From assembly GCF_000002875.2 (NCBI RefSeq), contig NC_009418.2:62001-126000 (forward strand): a stretch of DNA of 64,000 nucleotides, written 5' to 3'. Position 1 is the first letter of the stretch. The number at the start of each line of letters is the position of its first letter. The notes below the pieces were generated by a model. It was given only the letters and a program-made list of their open reading frames with translations. It had not been told where the DNA came from and searched no databases. Positions 21,559-31,855 of the stretch are shown piece by piece. This DNA is from Leishmania infantum JPCM5. Lineage: Eukaryota; Euglenozoa; Kinetoplastea; Trypanosomatida; Trypanosomatidae. The position numbers and the translations under genes are program-made.

Positions 21559-22838
21559 GCCGATGGCAGCGCTCCTGCCCCCCCTCCCCCCCATGACCTT
21601 CACCCCGCTGGTCAGGGAGGTTGCTCAGATGTACACTATACAAAGAAGGGAAAAGATGCGTAAACGCGCTCCCGGGGTGGGATATGGCCTGCCTTGCGGG
21701 CGAGATAGCGAAAGGAAGCGCCGACACGGTGGCGCTTCAGTGCCGAATGGCGGTGTGTGGATGGCAAAGGGCGTACACGGACATGCACCGTACACGCCGC
21801 GAGTGGTGTGTGTTACGCGGGTGTGTGCCTGGTCGTGCGTACGTGCGCCAACGGTGGACAGAGCCCGTGCCCCTGCACTCAATGGCCGTGACTTTGGCCC
21901 CGCGTTGTCGCCCGTGACGGATGGGTGAGCCTCCACATGGAGGCGAACGTGTGCGTGTGCGTTTCGGTTTGTCTTCTTTGTGTTCTTTTTGTGCCCCTCC
22001 CCCTCCCTCTCCTGTCCTCCTGTTTTGTGCTGCCGATCTTGCTGTTGTTGTTGTGCTCATGTTTCTGAAGTCTCTGTTCGAGTGGGGCACGGAAGCCTCA
22101 CGCCCGGCGCGCTTAAGAAATGGACAATGGTCTGCGGCGGGGTGCTGAAGCGGCGCCATCGGACGTGGAGCGGGAGATCACGAAGATGGGAAAGGTGCAG
22201 GGCAATGGTGTCGCGTTGCGTCCTCGGTGCCGCGCTTGGTGGATCACGCGCCGTATTCTATCGAGCGCAGCCGCGGTTGTGCAACTCGGTAGCTCAACAA
22301 AATGCACTCACGTCTTGCTCTTTACCTTCACCATCCTCGTCCCTGGTCTTCCTTTCTCGCGCTTCTCACCACCCCTCTCTCTCCCTTGTCCGCGCAGCGT
22401 CTTTGGCTCCGCTTTCTGGCCTGCCGTATGTGCCTCTGGACGAGTAAGATCGTGGACGGCACTGGCGCCGCGTATCTTCAGTACCGTCGCTCATCCCCCC
22501 CCCCATAACTGCTCGCCAGTGCCGCCCTCACCCAACGCATGTGTGCGTGTGCGTGGCAGGGAGGCCAGCGTGTTTCGTCTGCACGCCCCCATCCTCCTCC
22601 TCCTCCCCCCGACGGCGCCGTTCCTCGGCTCGTCCTCTTCGCCACCTGGTGCCCTCTCTCTCTCTCCTCCTCCTCCTTGCCTCTTTCTTTTCGTTCTTCG
22701 GTGCGCTGCTGCCCACCCGCGACACAGCTAGCATGCACGCTGCCAGACAGCAGCGTTGCTCCCGGTGTTGCCTCCACGGGCGTGGCTAGACTACGCCCCC
22801 CTTAGCCCCGAAAGGTGCCCAGCGCCGCGCTTGATCAA
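21559..22838. other. Intergenic spacer
   Basis: Non-coding spacer between IFT81 and the coiled-coil gene, ending in a long C/T tract. No gene was recognised. Confidence 0.6.
22652..22727 (+). promoter_or_regulatory. Candidate SL trans-splice acceptor for the coiled-coil gene
   Basis: C/T tract at about 22652-22700, then GACACAG with the AG at 22726-22727, 112 nt before the ATG. Confidence 0.45.
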
Positions 22839-25800
22839 ATGGCCGCAGCCACAGGCGCGGCGCACCCGAGTGACGCCGTCCGCGGCAACCAGAGAGGGTT
22901 GCAGCGGCCTGCCATCGTCGACCGCCCCATTCTCGAGGACCGTGCTAGAGCAGCAATGGACCGCCCCTCTCGGGACGACAGTACGGTGATTGCGGGCACC
23001 CCCGCGAGCTCCACACGCGCGCTCTCGGACAATCTCCTTGACCAGCTGCAGCACGACTACCCCGCCGTCTACGAAGCACTGCACGCGTACGAGAAAGCGG
23101 TGCGACACCTCAAATGCAAGTACAAAGCCAAGGAGGCGGAGCTGCTGCGCTGCATCAGCGTCGGCGAGGAGCTGCTCGGCCAGATGGACGTCCTGAAGCG
23201 GCGGTGTGAGGCGCTGACGCACGAGCGTGATGAGGCGATGGCTGCTTCGGCCTCGGCGACCGCATCACCAAGAGAGCACGCGCATACAGCAGGCGGCGCC
23301 GCCTCGAGTTCGACCTCATGGGCAGAGGAGAGGCACCGTCTGCTGAGGTCGCATGAAACGGAGTGCGAGCGATATCGCATCGAGGTGCAGAAGGCGCTCC
23401 AGGACACAGAGGCGGCGCAGGCGCAAAAGCGAGAGCTAGAGCTTGCCCTGGAGCGCACAACGACGCAGCTAAGCGAAGCAGAAAAGCAGCTGCGCACAGC
23501 TCACAACGCTATAGCCGATTGTGAAGCGCACTACGCCGCACAGCAAGAGAGGGAGATGGAGCGACACAGAGCCGCACTGGAAAAGCAGCTGGCCGAGGTA
23601 CGCCAGCAAGCGGATGTGGACCGCGAAACCGTTCTTGCCGAGGCCATGGTGGAGCTGGAGCGGCTGCAGCGCGCGCTCGTGCGGACCCAAAAAGAGCTGG
23701 CGGAGCAGCAACAGGCCTCCAGCGGCGCTCAAGCACTGCAAGCGGGGCTGACCAGCACTGCCGCCATCGAGCTGGCGAGCCTGCAGAAGCAGATAAGTAC
23801 CCTGGCGGAGACGAATCATGACCTCCGACAGCGTCTGCAACGACGAGAGGCGGAGATACAACTCGGCTGTGCAGCGAGCAGCACCGGCGCGAGGCGAGAT
23901 GATAGCCAGCGCTCGCTTGCGCTTGCAAGCGACTCGAATCGAGGTGCAGTGCTGTATGACAGCACACTTGCCAACTCTCTTGTCGATGCCCGACGAGAGC
24001 CCAGGGACGATGCTGCAGATGCGTCTGGTCTGGCCGCGGCGCAGGAGCGGCTGCGCGAGGAGAACGCCCGACTGCGGCAGAGGCTGCAGGAAGTGGCTCG
24101 CCGGGGGCAAGATGACGTGGATAAAGAGCACGCGGCGCGACTGTCGCTGCAGCAGCAGCTGCAAACGATGGAGGCTCAATCTCACGTCCTGCGCTCCGAG
24201 GTGGTGGGCCGCCTTCAGCGCGAGCTTCAGCAGGCCAAAGATCAGTTGGAGGTGCTCCAAGCACAAGGTGCGACGGCGCAGAGGGCCGCCGCTGAGCTGG
24301 AGGTGCAGACGGCTGCTCTGCGGGAAGAGAAGACAACGCTAGCCGATGCTCTGCGAGCCGAGAAGGTCACGACGGAGAAGCTTCGACGAGAACTCAAAGC
24401 AGCGCAGGAGAGGCAGGACGCACTGGCCCAGGAGCTGAAAGGCGCTAGCGCCGCAGCACAGGAAAGGGAGCAGGTCGTGGTGCAGCTGCAGCGGGAGAAG
24501 GGCCAGCTATTCAACGCGTTGCGGACATTTCAGGCGCAAGCGGCAGACATCGAGGTCGCACTCAAGACCGTCACGGCGGAGCAGTCGGAGAGCACCGCCG
24601 CCCACGAAGGCACCGTGTCCCGGCTGCGAGACCGGTGCGTGCTCCTAGAGCATGAGGCCGAGGAACTGAAGACTGAACGCGCCGCGTTGCGGCGCCGTCT
24701 CGGGGACGCAGAGGAGGCCATCGATGTGCTGAAGGATGCACAGCGCGTGTCGCAAGAGCTCGTGCGCGAGGCACAGCGTGGTACGAAGACAGCGGAGGAC
24801 CGGGCGAATTTTGCCGCCGATCAGCTCACTCTTCAGCAACAGTCGTCGGCCGTCCACTTGGCGCAGGCGCAGCAGCATCTGGAGCGCGTGCGCACCCAAC
24901 AACGCGATCTGTCTAGGCGGATGGAGGTGTGCCAGCAGGAGCTGTCTCGTAAGGAGGAGGCTCTGCGCAAGAGCGCTGAGGCTCAAGAGGCACTCGTAGC
25001 CGAGGTTCAACGGCTGCGTGAGGAGCAAGCGAACCGCGACGAAAGCGTGAGAGAACGCTGGCGCCAACAGTACGCGCAAAGCAATCGTGAACGGGAGAAG
25101 CTCATTGCCATAAAGGAGGCCCATGTCGCGGACCTCCAGCGGCAGCAGAAGGAGCTGCAGATGTCACTTGCGGAGAGCGAGGATCGCGTGACGCAGCTAC
25201 ATGAGCAGCGGCAGCAGCTGCAGGAAGCCCTCTCCGACTCTCTTGCCACCGCGGCCAGCCACAAAGGCCGCATTCGGGCGCTGGAGGAGGAGCTGGCGCG
25301 CACAGCGGCGGAGCACCGCGCGGCGCAGCGCGAGCTGCAGCGTGTCGCAGGAGAGCGGGAGCGGAGCTCCAGCACCACTCCTGGTCTTCGCCCTTCCGGT
25401 GAATGCGATGCCTCGGCAGTGGTGCGTCTCGCGCAGTTGCAAGGGCAGCTCACCGAGTGTGAGGCGGCCTTATGCGCAGCGGAGCAGTCGCGACAGCGGA
25501 TGCAGAGCGCAGTGTTGGGGTGTCTGATGCCAGTCGACGCTAGCGGCGAGGTGACAGCCGATGCGGACAACATGTGGGACACTTTGTTGGACCTGCTGAG
25601 GGAAGGTGATCAGGAGCTCTGCTCGCGCAGCACCTCCGCGGCGCCTGTGCAACTCCGACAGATGAAAGCAGAGGAAGGAAACCCGGTTTCTGACGACAAG
25701 CAGGCGTCGAATGCCGTGTCCGTGCCGATCGATGCCAGCCGGTGTGCGGCGGCTGCGGTGATGCGCGCCATACACGACCTCGTGCTGCACTTGCATGATG

Positions 25801-26972
25801 CCGACCGTCGCCGTTGGAGCTGCGTGAGAAACAAGGTGTTGGCTGCGTGCGTCGTCGCCGACGCGACAAGCGATGAAGCGGCACCGGTCGGCGCTGCTCC
25901 CCCGGCGACAGAGGACCCAGCAGGGGCATTATCGGAGAAGCTCTGCGCCGACCTTGCCTCAGCTCTACGAGCGTGGGCGCTAGCCTTGAGGAGTGCTCAG
26001 GAGCATCTGACCGACTATGTCGCCCAGGTTGCGAAGGTAGCGCATCTGTTGAGTAAGGAGGCAGCGCAGCAGGTGCAGCTGACGCAGCTGACGGTAGCGG
26101 CTCGCACCGCTGAAGAGCAGCGTGATGCGCTGCAGGCCGCACTAGAGGAGATGACGGCGAAGTACTCGGAGGCTGCCAAGCGGGCAGATGCACAGGAGAG
26201 TCGAGTGGAGGCGCTGCGCCACGATGTCGCCGTGCGCGACACTCGCGTGAGAGAGATGGAGCATCGCCTCGATGTGCGGCAAGCCGAGGTGCAGGCAGAG
26301 CGGGCAGAGTGGGTGTCCAAGTGGCAAGAGGCACAACGGCATCGTGAGGCAGAGAAGAAGGAAGCGGAGGTTGAGCGCGCACATCTGCGTGCGCAGGTGG
26401 CTGCCGCGGAAGAGGCGGGGCATCAGTCGACTCAAAGGGCAGCGCAGGAGTCGGCGGATGCGCTGCAGCAGCTCCGCGCGCAGCTACAGACGTTGCGAGA
26501 GACGTCGTCGGCAACCGAGGTGCAGCTGCGGCAACAAATCACTCAACTGAGCTCTGAAAAAGTGGACGCTGCAAGGGCAGTGAGCCGACTGAAGAGCGTC
26601 GTAGCGCAGCTCGAGGAGCGCCTCAGCAGCACCGAGGCGACTCTGAGGTCGCGAGAGGCGGAGCTGGAAACAGCAATGGCGTCGATGCAGGAGCTGAAGC
26701 GAGTGCAGCTGCAGCGTCGCGCAGACGTTGCGGCGGGCGAGGCGTTTGAGCAGCGCACTCTCACGGAGCAGGTGGCCTCCCTCCAGGCTCAGCTCCTGTC
26801 CATTCAGCGCGACCACGACATGCAGGAGACGCTGCACGCTACGGAGAGGGCGGAGATGGCCGCGCTGCGGAAGGTGAATGCTTCACTGGAGGCACGCCTC
26901 GCTGAGGTGGAGGGCGATCGCGCCCCTCTGCGAGAACAGCTGCACAGTCTTCTCTCTTTCACAGAATCGTAG
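22839..26972 (+). CDS. Large coiled-coil protein, function unknown
   Basis: 1377-aa protein. The ATG at 22839 is preferred to a GTG at 22815. After a short, probably disordered N terminus, almost the whole protein is heptad-rich and full of Glu, Gln, Ala, Arg and Leu. Two interruptions stand out: a low-complexity stretch near residues 345-400, and a globular-looking segment near 890-1080 that includes NMWDTLLDLLREGD, ACVVADATSDEAAP and LASALRAWALALRS. The first helical block has LDQLQHDYPAVYEALHAYEK followed by LLRCISVGEELLGQMDVLKR, which recalls the start of some dynein/kinesin adaptor coiled coils, but only weakly. No transmembrane segment or catalytic motif was seen. It could be a cytoskeletal, basal-body, golgin-like or flagellar protein. 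I do not recognise it. Adjacency to IFT81 is not evidence of shared function in this genome type. Confidence 0.7.
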   Translation: MAAATGAAHPSDAVRGNQRGLQRPAIVDRPILEDRARAAMDRPSRDDSTVIAGTPASSTRALSDNLLDQLQHDYPAVYEALHAYEKAVRHLKCKYKAKEAELLRCISVGEELLGQMDVLKRRCEALTHERDEAMAASASATASPREHAHTAGGAASSSTSWAEERHRLLRSHETECERYRIEVQKALQDTEAAQAQKRELELALERTTTQLSEAEKQLRTAHNAIADCEAHYAAQQEREMERHRAALEKQLAEVRQQADVDRETVLAEAMVELERLQRALVRTQKELAEQQQASSGAQALQAGLTSTAAIELASLQKQISTLAETNHDLRQRLQRREAEIQLGCAASSTGARRDDSQRSLALASDSNRGAVLYDSTLANSLVDARREPRDDAADASGLAAAQERLREENARLRQRLQEVARRGQDDVDKEHAARLSLQQQLQTMEAQSHVLRSEVVGRLQRELQQAKDQLEVLQAQGATAQRAAAELEVQTAALREEKTTLADALRAEKVTTEKLRRELKAAQERQDALAQELKGASAAAQEREQVVVQLQREKGQLFNALRTFQAQAADIEVALKTVTAEQSESTAAHEGTVSRLRDRCVLLEHEAEELKTERAALRRRLGDAEEAIDVLKDAQRVSQELVREAQRGTKTAEDRANFAADQLTLQQQSSAVHLAQAQQHLERVRTQQRDLSRRMEVCQQELSRKEEALRKSAEAQEALVAEVQRLREEQANRDESVRERWRQQYAQSNREREKLIAIKEAHVADLQRQQKELQMSLAESEDRVTQLHEQRQQLQEALSDSLATAASHKGRIRALEEELARTAAEHRAAQRELQRVAGERERSSSTTPGLRPSGECDASAVVRLAQLQGQLTECEAALCAAEQSRQRMQSAVLGCLMPVDASGEVTADADNMWDTLLDLLREGDQELCSRSTSAAPVQLRQMKAEEGNPVSDDKQASNAVSVPIDASRCAAAAVMRAIHDLVLHLHDADRRRWSCVRNKVLAACVVADATSDEAAPVGAAPPATEDPAGALSEKLCADLASALRAWALALRSAQEHLTDYVAQVAKVAHLLSKEAAQQVQLTQLTVAARTAEEQRDALQAALEEMTAKYSEAAKRADAQESRVEALRHDVAVRDTRVREMEHRLDVRQAEVQAERAEWVSKWQEAQRHREAEKKEAEVERAHLRAQVAAAEEAGHQSTQRAAQESADALQQLRAQLQTLRETSSATEVQLRQQITQLSSEKVDAARAVSRLKSVVAQLEERLSSTEATLRSREAELETAMASMQELKRVQLQRRADVAAGEAFEQRTLTEQVASLQAQLLSIQRDHDMQETLHATERAEMAALRKVNASLEARLAEVEGDRAPLREQLHSLLSFTES

Positions 26973-27943
26973 ATGTGTATATGTGTGTGTGCGCGCCTGT
27001 CGCGATGCTGTTACTCTCGCGCTCTCTCTCTTCGCGGGCCCCCTCCCCGCCCCCTCCCCTCTCGCCCGCGTACGTGTTGCTCATCTGCAGTGGAGGCTGA
27101 TGAAACGGAGTGGCTCCACGACGCCGCATCTGTTTAGTGGGACTGCACACGTGCTGCTTCTAGGGCGCAGGCGGGTGCATCATGTCACCACGTGGGTAGG
27201 GCAGGTTGGCGGTGGCGGTGCTTGGCGTGTACATTACGATCGCCTTTCCTTTGCTTTCTGTGCGTGCGCGTGTGCCTGTGCGCGCGGGATGGAAGTCGCG
27301 TACGCACACGTGCGGTGGGTGCCTCTCATGCGCTGACTTCTCTCGCTGTGGGCCGTGCATGTTTACCCGTGGCGGGGGGAGATGAGGCAGGGGCTGAGCA
27401 AAAAGTGGGTGGGCAAGCGGCCACCCAGCTCCGCAGACGCGCGCACACTTCACTAGAAATATACGCGTGTGGCACATTGCTGTCATAGATACGCACATGA
27501 GAACAAGGAAAAATCGAAACGACATGCAATCGTCTCGCGTGGGACTGGTGGATCTCCTTGGGGCCTCTCCCTCCCCTCCTTTGCCCATCCCAGCGCGCGC
27601 CCTCTCTGTTGTACACCCTTGCGGTGCGGCCAGCGACTGGCACTGTATGCCGGTGACACGCTTTCTTTCGGCGTGGCACGTGCATGCGTATGTGCGCGTG
27701 CCACAGGAAAGGATAACGCAGATGCGCAGTCGCCGTCCCTCCCCACAACTTTTCGTTTCGCTCTTTGGGCCGGAGTTGTCACGCGCTCACGGCAGTCGGC
27801 CGCATCCCCTGTACTCCCTTCTGCACTTCCTCTCGGACGAGGAGAGGGACCTTCATGGTGAGCAGCAGACACACGCACACCCACACATTTGACGGCGGGA
27901 CTCTCGAACAGAACTTCACAAAACCCCTGCACTCTTTTCGTAG
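26973..27943. other. Intergenic spacer
   Basis: Non-coding spacer with TG repeats and C/T tracts. Nothing else was recognised. Confidence 0.6.
27804..27841 (+). promoter_or_regulatory. Candidate SL trans-splice acceptor for the 27944 gene
   Basis: Short C/T tract followed by GGACGAG, with the AG at 27840-27841. Confidence 0.35.
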
Positions 27944-29197
27944 ATGGCGTTCTTCAGCTCCAGGGACGATTGTCCGCACACCTCGTGCAAGACGCCGGTG
28001 CGGCCGCGCATTCGGGGCGGCCTCACAGCTGGCAGCACAGGGCTCATGCCCAGCGAGTATCACAGCGGTCTTGCGGATGTCAGTCCGCGGCTGTCGTCGC
28101 AGCAGCGGTGCAGCGTGCGAGCTGGCTTGTCGAGTGCGCCACGTCACGCCCAGGGCCGGCGGCACCTGGACCCTCACCACTTCACGAACCTCACGGATGA
28201 CGCGAAGCGGGCAGAAGGGCGGCTGGGCCGGGCCCACGTGGCTTCATCAGAGCAGCAGAAGCGCGCCGACGCTTACTACGCCACAAAGCAGGCAACAGTT
28301 GCGCAACCGCCGGGCGCGGAGTGCAACCTGTACCTTAAGTCGTACTACTACACGCCTCTGTCGAAGCAGGACACTCCATCGCCGCCGCCCAGGCCGACGA
28401 CGGGGTTCCGAGCGGACGCGCAGAGCACCTCCTTTCAGCTCGCCGAGGCTCGCCTGCGCAAGATCAAGCGCGAACATCCACAGTATGAGGAGGAGGTGAT
28501 GCGCGCCCTGCAGCAGCAGCACGGCGACTACAGCATTGTGTCAACTGAGCAGAAAATCTCGCGCCGCATTGCCGTAGAGGAGTATGCCGACGGCACCAAC
28601 GCGCGAATGGCGCAAATCGAGGCTTCCACCAAATGCCGCGGCACGCCTGACTTGGGCTCCCCAGCGCCGGTCATCAAGCGTTCTGTTCCGTACGCGCTCA
28701 GCGAGGAGTGCCCGCCACGCGCCGACACGCAGCTGCCGTGTACCTCGCACGTCCGCCTGTACCCAGGTCGTGGCCGAAGCTCCTCTCCCCCAGAGACGTC
28801 CGTGAAACCACGTGCCCGCCACCTGCACGACGGACCGGCCCCTTATGACACCACCGCTGTTTCAGGTCAGGCCTACCCGTCACCGCCCGCTGTTGGCGAG
28901 AGGTGCAACATCTACGCAAAGCCCACACTGGTTCACGTGGACGAGCGCCGTCACCGCAACTGTGTGGAGGACGCGGACTCGTTGGCGATGAAGCGGGCAC
29001 GCGCCCGCAGCGGTGCCCGTGCTTCACAGGAGCGGCCAGACTTTATTTTCGGCCCCGGCCCAGCGCCGCAGCCTCGCCCGCCGTCACTGCGCTACCGCAC
29101 CGAAGCGCGCTGGAAGGCGCAGGAGCGCAATGCCGAAGAGCGGCGCACCGGCCGCGCGCTCTACCCGCAGTCCTACCAGTCTACTTCGCTTTGGTAG
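27944..29197 (+). CDS. Conserved-looking basic protein of unknown function
   Basis: 417-aa protein starting MAFFSSRDDC. It is basic, rich in Arg, Ser, Pro, Ala and Tyr, with no signal peptide, transmembrane segment or known catalytic motif. Two similar short motifs are seen: GAECNLYLKS at about 124-133 and GERCNIYAKP at about 318-327, each followed by a Tyr/Thr/Val-containing stretch. A helix-prone middle section (about 165-230) includes AEARLRKIKREHPQYEEEVMRALQQ. The C terminus is rich in Arg and Tyr and ends SYQSTSLW. The composition (short Tyr/Pro motifs in a disordered Arg-rich chain) resembles proteins that lie along cytoskeletal filaments or flagellar doublets, but that is only an impression. 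It does read like a real trypanosomatid gene: one long frame, GC-rich third positions, and a preceding pyrimidine tract. Confidence 0.7.
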   Translation: MAFFSSRDDCPHTSCKTPVRPRIRGGLTAGSTGLMPSEYHSGLADVSPRLSSQQRCSVRAGLSSAPRHAQGRRHLDPHHFTNLTDDAKRAEGRLGRAHVASSEQQKRADAYYATKQATVAQPPGAECNLYLKSYYYTPLSKQDTPSPPPRPTTGFRADAQSTSFQLAEARLRKIKREHPQYEEEVMRALQQQHGDYSIVSTEQKISRRIAVEEYADGTNARMAQIEASTKCRGTPDLGSPAPVIKRSVPYALSEECPPRADTQLPCTSHVRLYPGRGRSSSPPETSVKPRARHLHDGPAPYDTTAVSGQAYPSPPAVGERCNIYAKPTLVHVDERRHRNCVEDADSLAMKRARARSGARASQERPDFIFGPGPAPQPRPPSLRYRTEARWKAQERNAEERRTGRALYPQSYQSTSLW

Positions 29198-29443
29198 AGA
29201 GTTTAAACGCGCGGTTACGTCAGTGCCGCGGCATTCCGCGCTTGTGCCGCCCCCACCCCCCTCTCTCTAGCCCTTAGCGACTTGGCTGCTTGATGGCTGT
29301 GACCTGTGATGCATTGCAGCCGCTCCATATGTGAGTGCGTGCGCTGGTGAGCTCAGCTGCCGCTTGTTGTGTGTGTGTGTGTTGTACTTCTTCACCTTCT
29401 TTTTGTTTGATATATGTATTTTTTTTGTTCGGAAGTTGATAGT

Positions 29444-29477
29444 GGGGTGGGGTGTGGGGTGTGTGGCGGGAAGGGGG
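29444..29477 (+). other. G-quadruplex-forming candidate
   Basis: Three GGGG tracts separated by T and TGT are followed by GGG and GGGGG tracts. This lies on the sense strand about 250 nt after the stop of the 27944 gene, so an RNA quadruplex in the 3' UTR is possible. Confidence 0.5.
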
Positions 29478-30605
29478 CGAAGGCGGTCATCGGCTGCGCT
29501 AGTCTTTTGCAGTGCGTAAAATCGTACGGAATGGCCACCTCCATCCCAAATTCGGGTTTCTCAACCCCTCTCATGCAATTTCTGGTCGCTCTTCCCATCC
29601 CCACAGGCACCTCTTAGGGTTGCGAATGGGCCCCCTTTCTCCACCGCTGCCCCCCCCCCTCGTCCAGCATACCGCGGGCGCGCGTGGGCGCTTCGCTAGA
29701 GCACTTCTCTTTTCGTGTGGGTGACGGTCACGTTGCTTTAGAGTACACCGACGGCACTGCCAGTACCCTTATTTCGTTTGGTGGTGCATGTGGCCACAAG
29801 TGCGAGCGTTGTCTGCCGCGTTCCACCCCCTCCACACTCATACATATCCTTTTCCTTGCGCCTGCTCCTCACCCAACCCCACCCCCTCCCCCTCATGGCC
29901 TCTCCTGCCTTCCTTCCTTGTCCTATGCTGACGCTGATGCCGCCCCCCCCCACCCCCCACCACCCCTCTGTACGAAGATGTGCTCGTTGCCAGCGGAGGG
30001 AGAGAGACGCAAGGGGAGGGCAGAGGCTGAGGAAAGCCCCGACGCTCCACTCCATCAAAAATGGGCGGTGCATCCAACGCAGCAGCGGCCGGTGAGGGGT
30101 GGTGGAAGAGGCACGGAGGGGGCGCAGATGCCCCCACCCATCCCTCTGCTCTCCGAGAAACGGTATGTTGATGTGTTCTCCTTCTGTATCACCCTCCCCT
30201 CCCCTAGATACGATCGGCTCCCTCGACTGCATCGTCGCACCGCCGCCTCTCACCAAATCAAAGGAACTGATGGCGACAACGCGAAGCGCGCAAAGGATGT
30301 GCAGGTTTGCTTCCGCGCCCCGCTTCTGCTCCCCCACACACCCTGCCTGGCTTTCCAACCTTCATGAGCCGCTCCTGTTTTTCTTCTGACCGTAGCCTTT
30401 ATTAGCCCTGTGAGTCTTGCGTGTCCGCGTGGGAGAGGACGAGACGGAAATGGGCACAGGCGAGAGCCGCCCTCGATCTTGAGCGTACGTGACGGTGAGG
30501 CAACACCGAAACTCCGAATGAAAAGGGTCGGAAGGGCAATCTACCAAGGGCTGTGCTTCGCGGCTTGCAGGCAACGCGGCCCATGTCTCCACGTCTCCAT
30601 CTCTG

Positions 30606-30701
30606 TCATCGCCCTCTCTGAACGTTGTCTCTTCTCATTGCAACTCCTATTTCCACTGCGTGCGCATGCCCCACACTCGATGGCTGCTCCGCTCTGCGCA
30701 G
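30606..30701 (+). promoter_or_regulatory. Candidate SL trans-splice acceptor for the RIIa-like gene
   Basis: C/T-rich stretch ending CTCTGCGCAG, with the AG at 30700-30701, 55 nt before the ATG. Confidence 0.45.
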
Positions 30702-30755
30702 CCAATCAGTGAGCACACGCGTATAGAAAGTTCCTCTTGTTTCAACGTGCAGAAC

Positions 30756-31028
30756 ATGGCGGACACCACAGCCACCACTCTCATGGCGGAGCCTACGCTA
30801 GAGGAGGCAGCGGCAGCCGTTTTCAGTAAAGAGGAGCTCGCAGCGCTCAAGACCAATCTACGCTCAGAGCAGATAGCACAGGCTAAGTACCTGCGCGATC
30901 ACCCAGAGATCCACGAAGCCGTGCAGGAAGCGTTAGCAAGAGTGCTGCAGGCCCAGCCGGAGGACCCGGTGGCCTTTCTCACCCAATACTTCATGAGTGA
31001 GGAGTTTCTGCACCAGCGACCCCAGTGA
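30756..31028 (+). CDS. Small RIIa/Dpy-30-like dimerisation domain protein
   Basis: 90-aa protein starting MADTTATT. The C-terminal half contains QAKYLRDHPEIHEAVQEALA, followed by RVLQAQPEDPVAFLTQYFMS. This matches the RIIa/Dpy-30 dimerisation-docking pattern YLxxHPE(I/L)xxx(L/V)xxxLxxVLxxxPxDPxxFxxxYF, and the small human protein RIIAD1 in particular. Such domains form four-helix X-type bundles that bind amphipathic anchoring helices, and in cilia they occur in radial-spoke and A-kinase-anchoring assemblies. An axonemal docking role is inferred, not shown. The ATG at 30756 is used because the 32 codons open upstream are leader-like and lie across the likely splice acceptor. It is short, but the motif is clear. 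Confidence 0.8.
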   Translation: MADTTATTLMAEPTLEEAAAAVFSKEELAALKTNLRSEQIAQAKYLRDHPEIHEAVQEALARVLQAQPEDPVAFLTQYFMSEEFLHQRPQ

Positions 31029-31855
31029 CGATGGCGCACCGTCTTTTCTCCATCAGCCCTTGCACCCTCACCTCTTCGTCGGCCGCTCGCCAACTCGGAA
31101 AGTGGCGCGCTTCGTCTCCCTCCCTCCCTCCCTTCTTTCTCTGCATCGCTTGACAGCCCGCGTTTGCCGTTGCCTTCTTTTCTTATACAGCATGTACCGT
31201 AGCCCCCCCCCACCGGCCACCACCACCACTGTTTGACAATGAGAGGCATCTACTCTCTTCCACTCCACCAAACAGTCAGCAATGACGACCACTACATGGG
31301 CAAGCTCACGATATCAGGCGAGCAGGGAAACCACTTCACGGCCGTGCCGCACGGTGGCCTCCCATACCCCTCTCTGGCACTCCTCTCCTGTCATCTCCAA
31401 AGAATAAGTCTGTGTGTGTGTGTGAGTGTGTGCTCCGCGGGGTTTTCGCAGAGGATGGAGGCTGTGTGGCGTTCGTGGGGAGGGGTTGGTGAAGGGATGG
31501 CCACCCCTCCTCTCATCACAGCTGCATGGCGTGTTTCCACGGCGTATCTCCTCGCCCTGTCTTTTTGTGGTTAGTGTCGCTGCCTTTCTACATCTCAGGG
31601 CTGCCGCTGCTGCCCTCTCCTCCCTCCCTCCCCCACCTCAGCGCCGCCATCGCAGCCACTTCATGCCCAATATCATCTCTTCTTCTCTCACGCTCTTCGT
31701 CTCGCTACTCCATCTCAAGGAAGAAGAACAGCGGATGCGCACGGCGCTAGAAGGCTCGGTGAAGTCGTCCACCTCCGGCCCGTCCCCTTCCCTTCCACGC
31801 CACACGCTCCCGCAAGCACGCACACGCATCTCGCTGTTGGTGGCGTGCCCGCAAG
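31029..31855. other. Intergenic spacer
   Basis: Non-coding spacer with C/T tracts and a G-rich stretch near 31478. No gene was recognised. Confidence 0.6.
31600..31641 (+). promoter_or_regulatory. Candidate SL trans-splice acceptor for the SQR-like gene
   Basis: C/T tract ending CCCCACCTCAG, with the AG at 31640-31641. Confidence 0.5.

Larger units (their letters stand above)
29198..30755. other. Intergenic spacer
   Basis: About 1.6 kb without a credible gene. It includes a G-quadruplex-like G tract at 29444-29477 and several C-runs. Confidence 0.6.
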
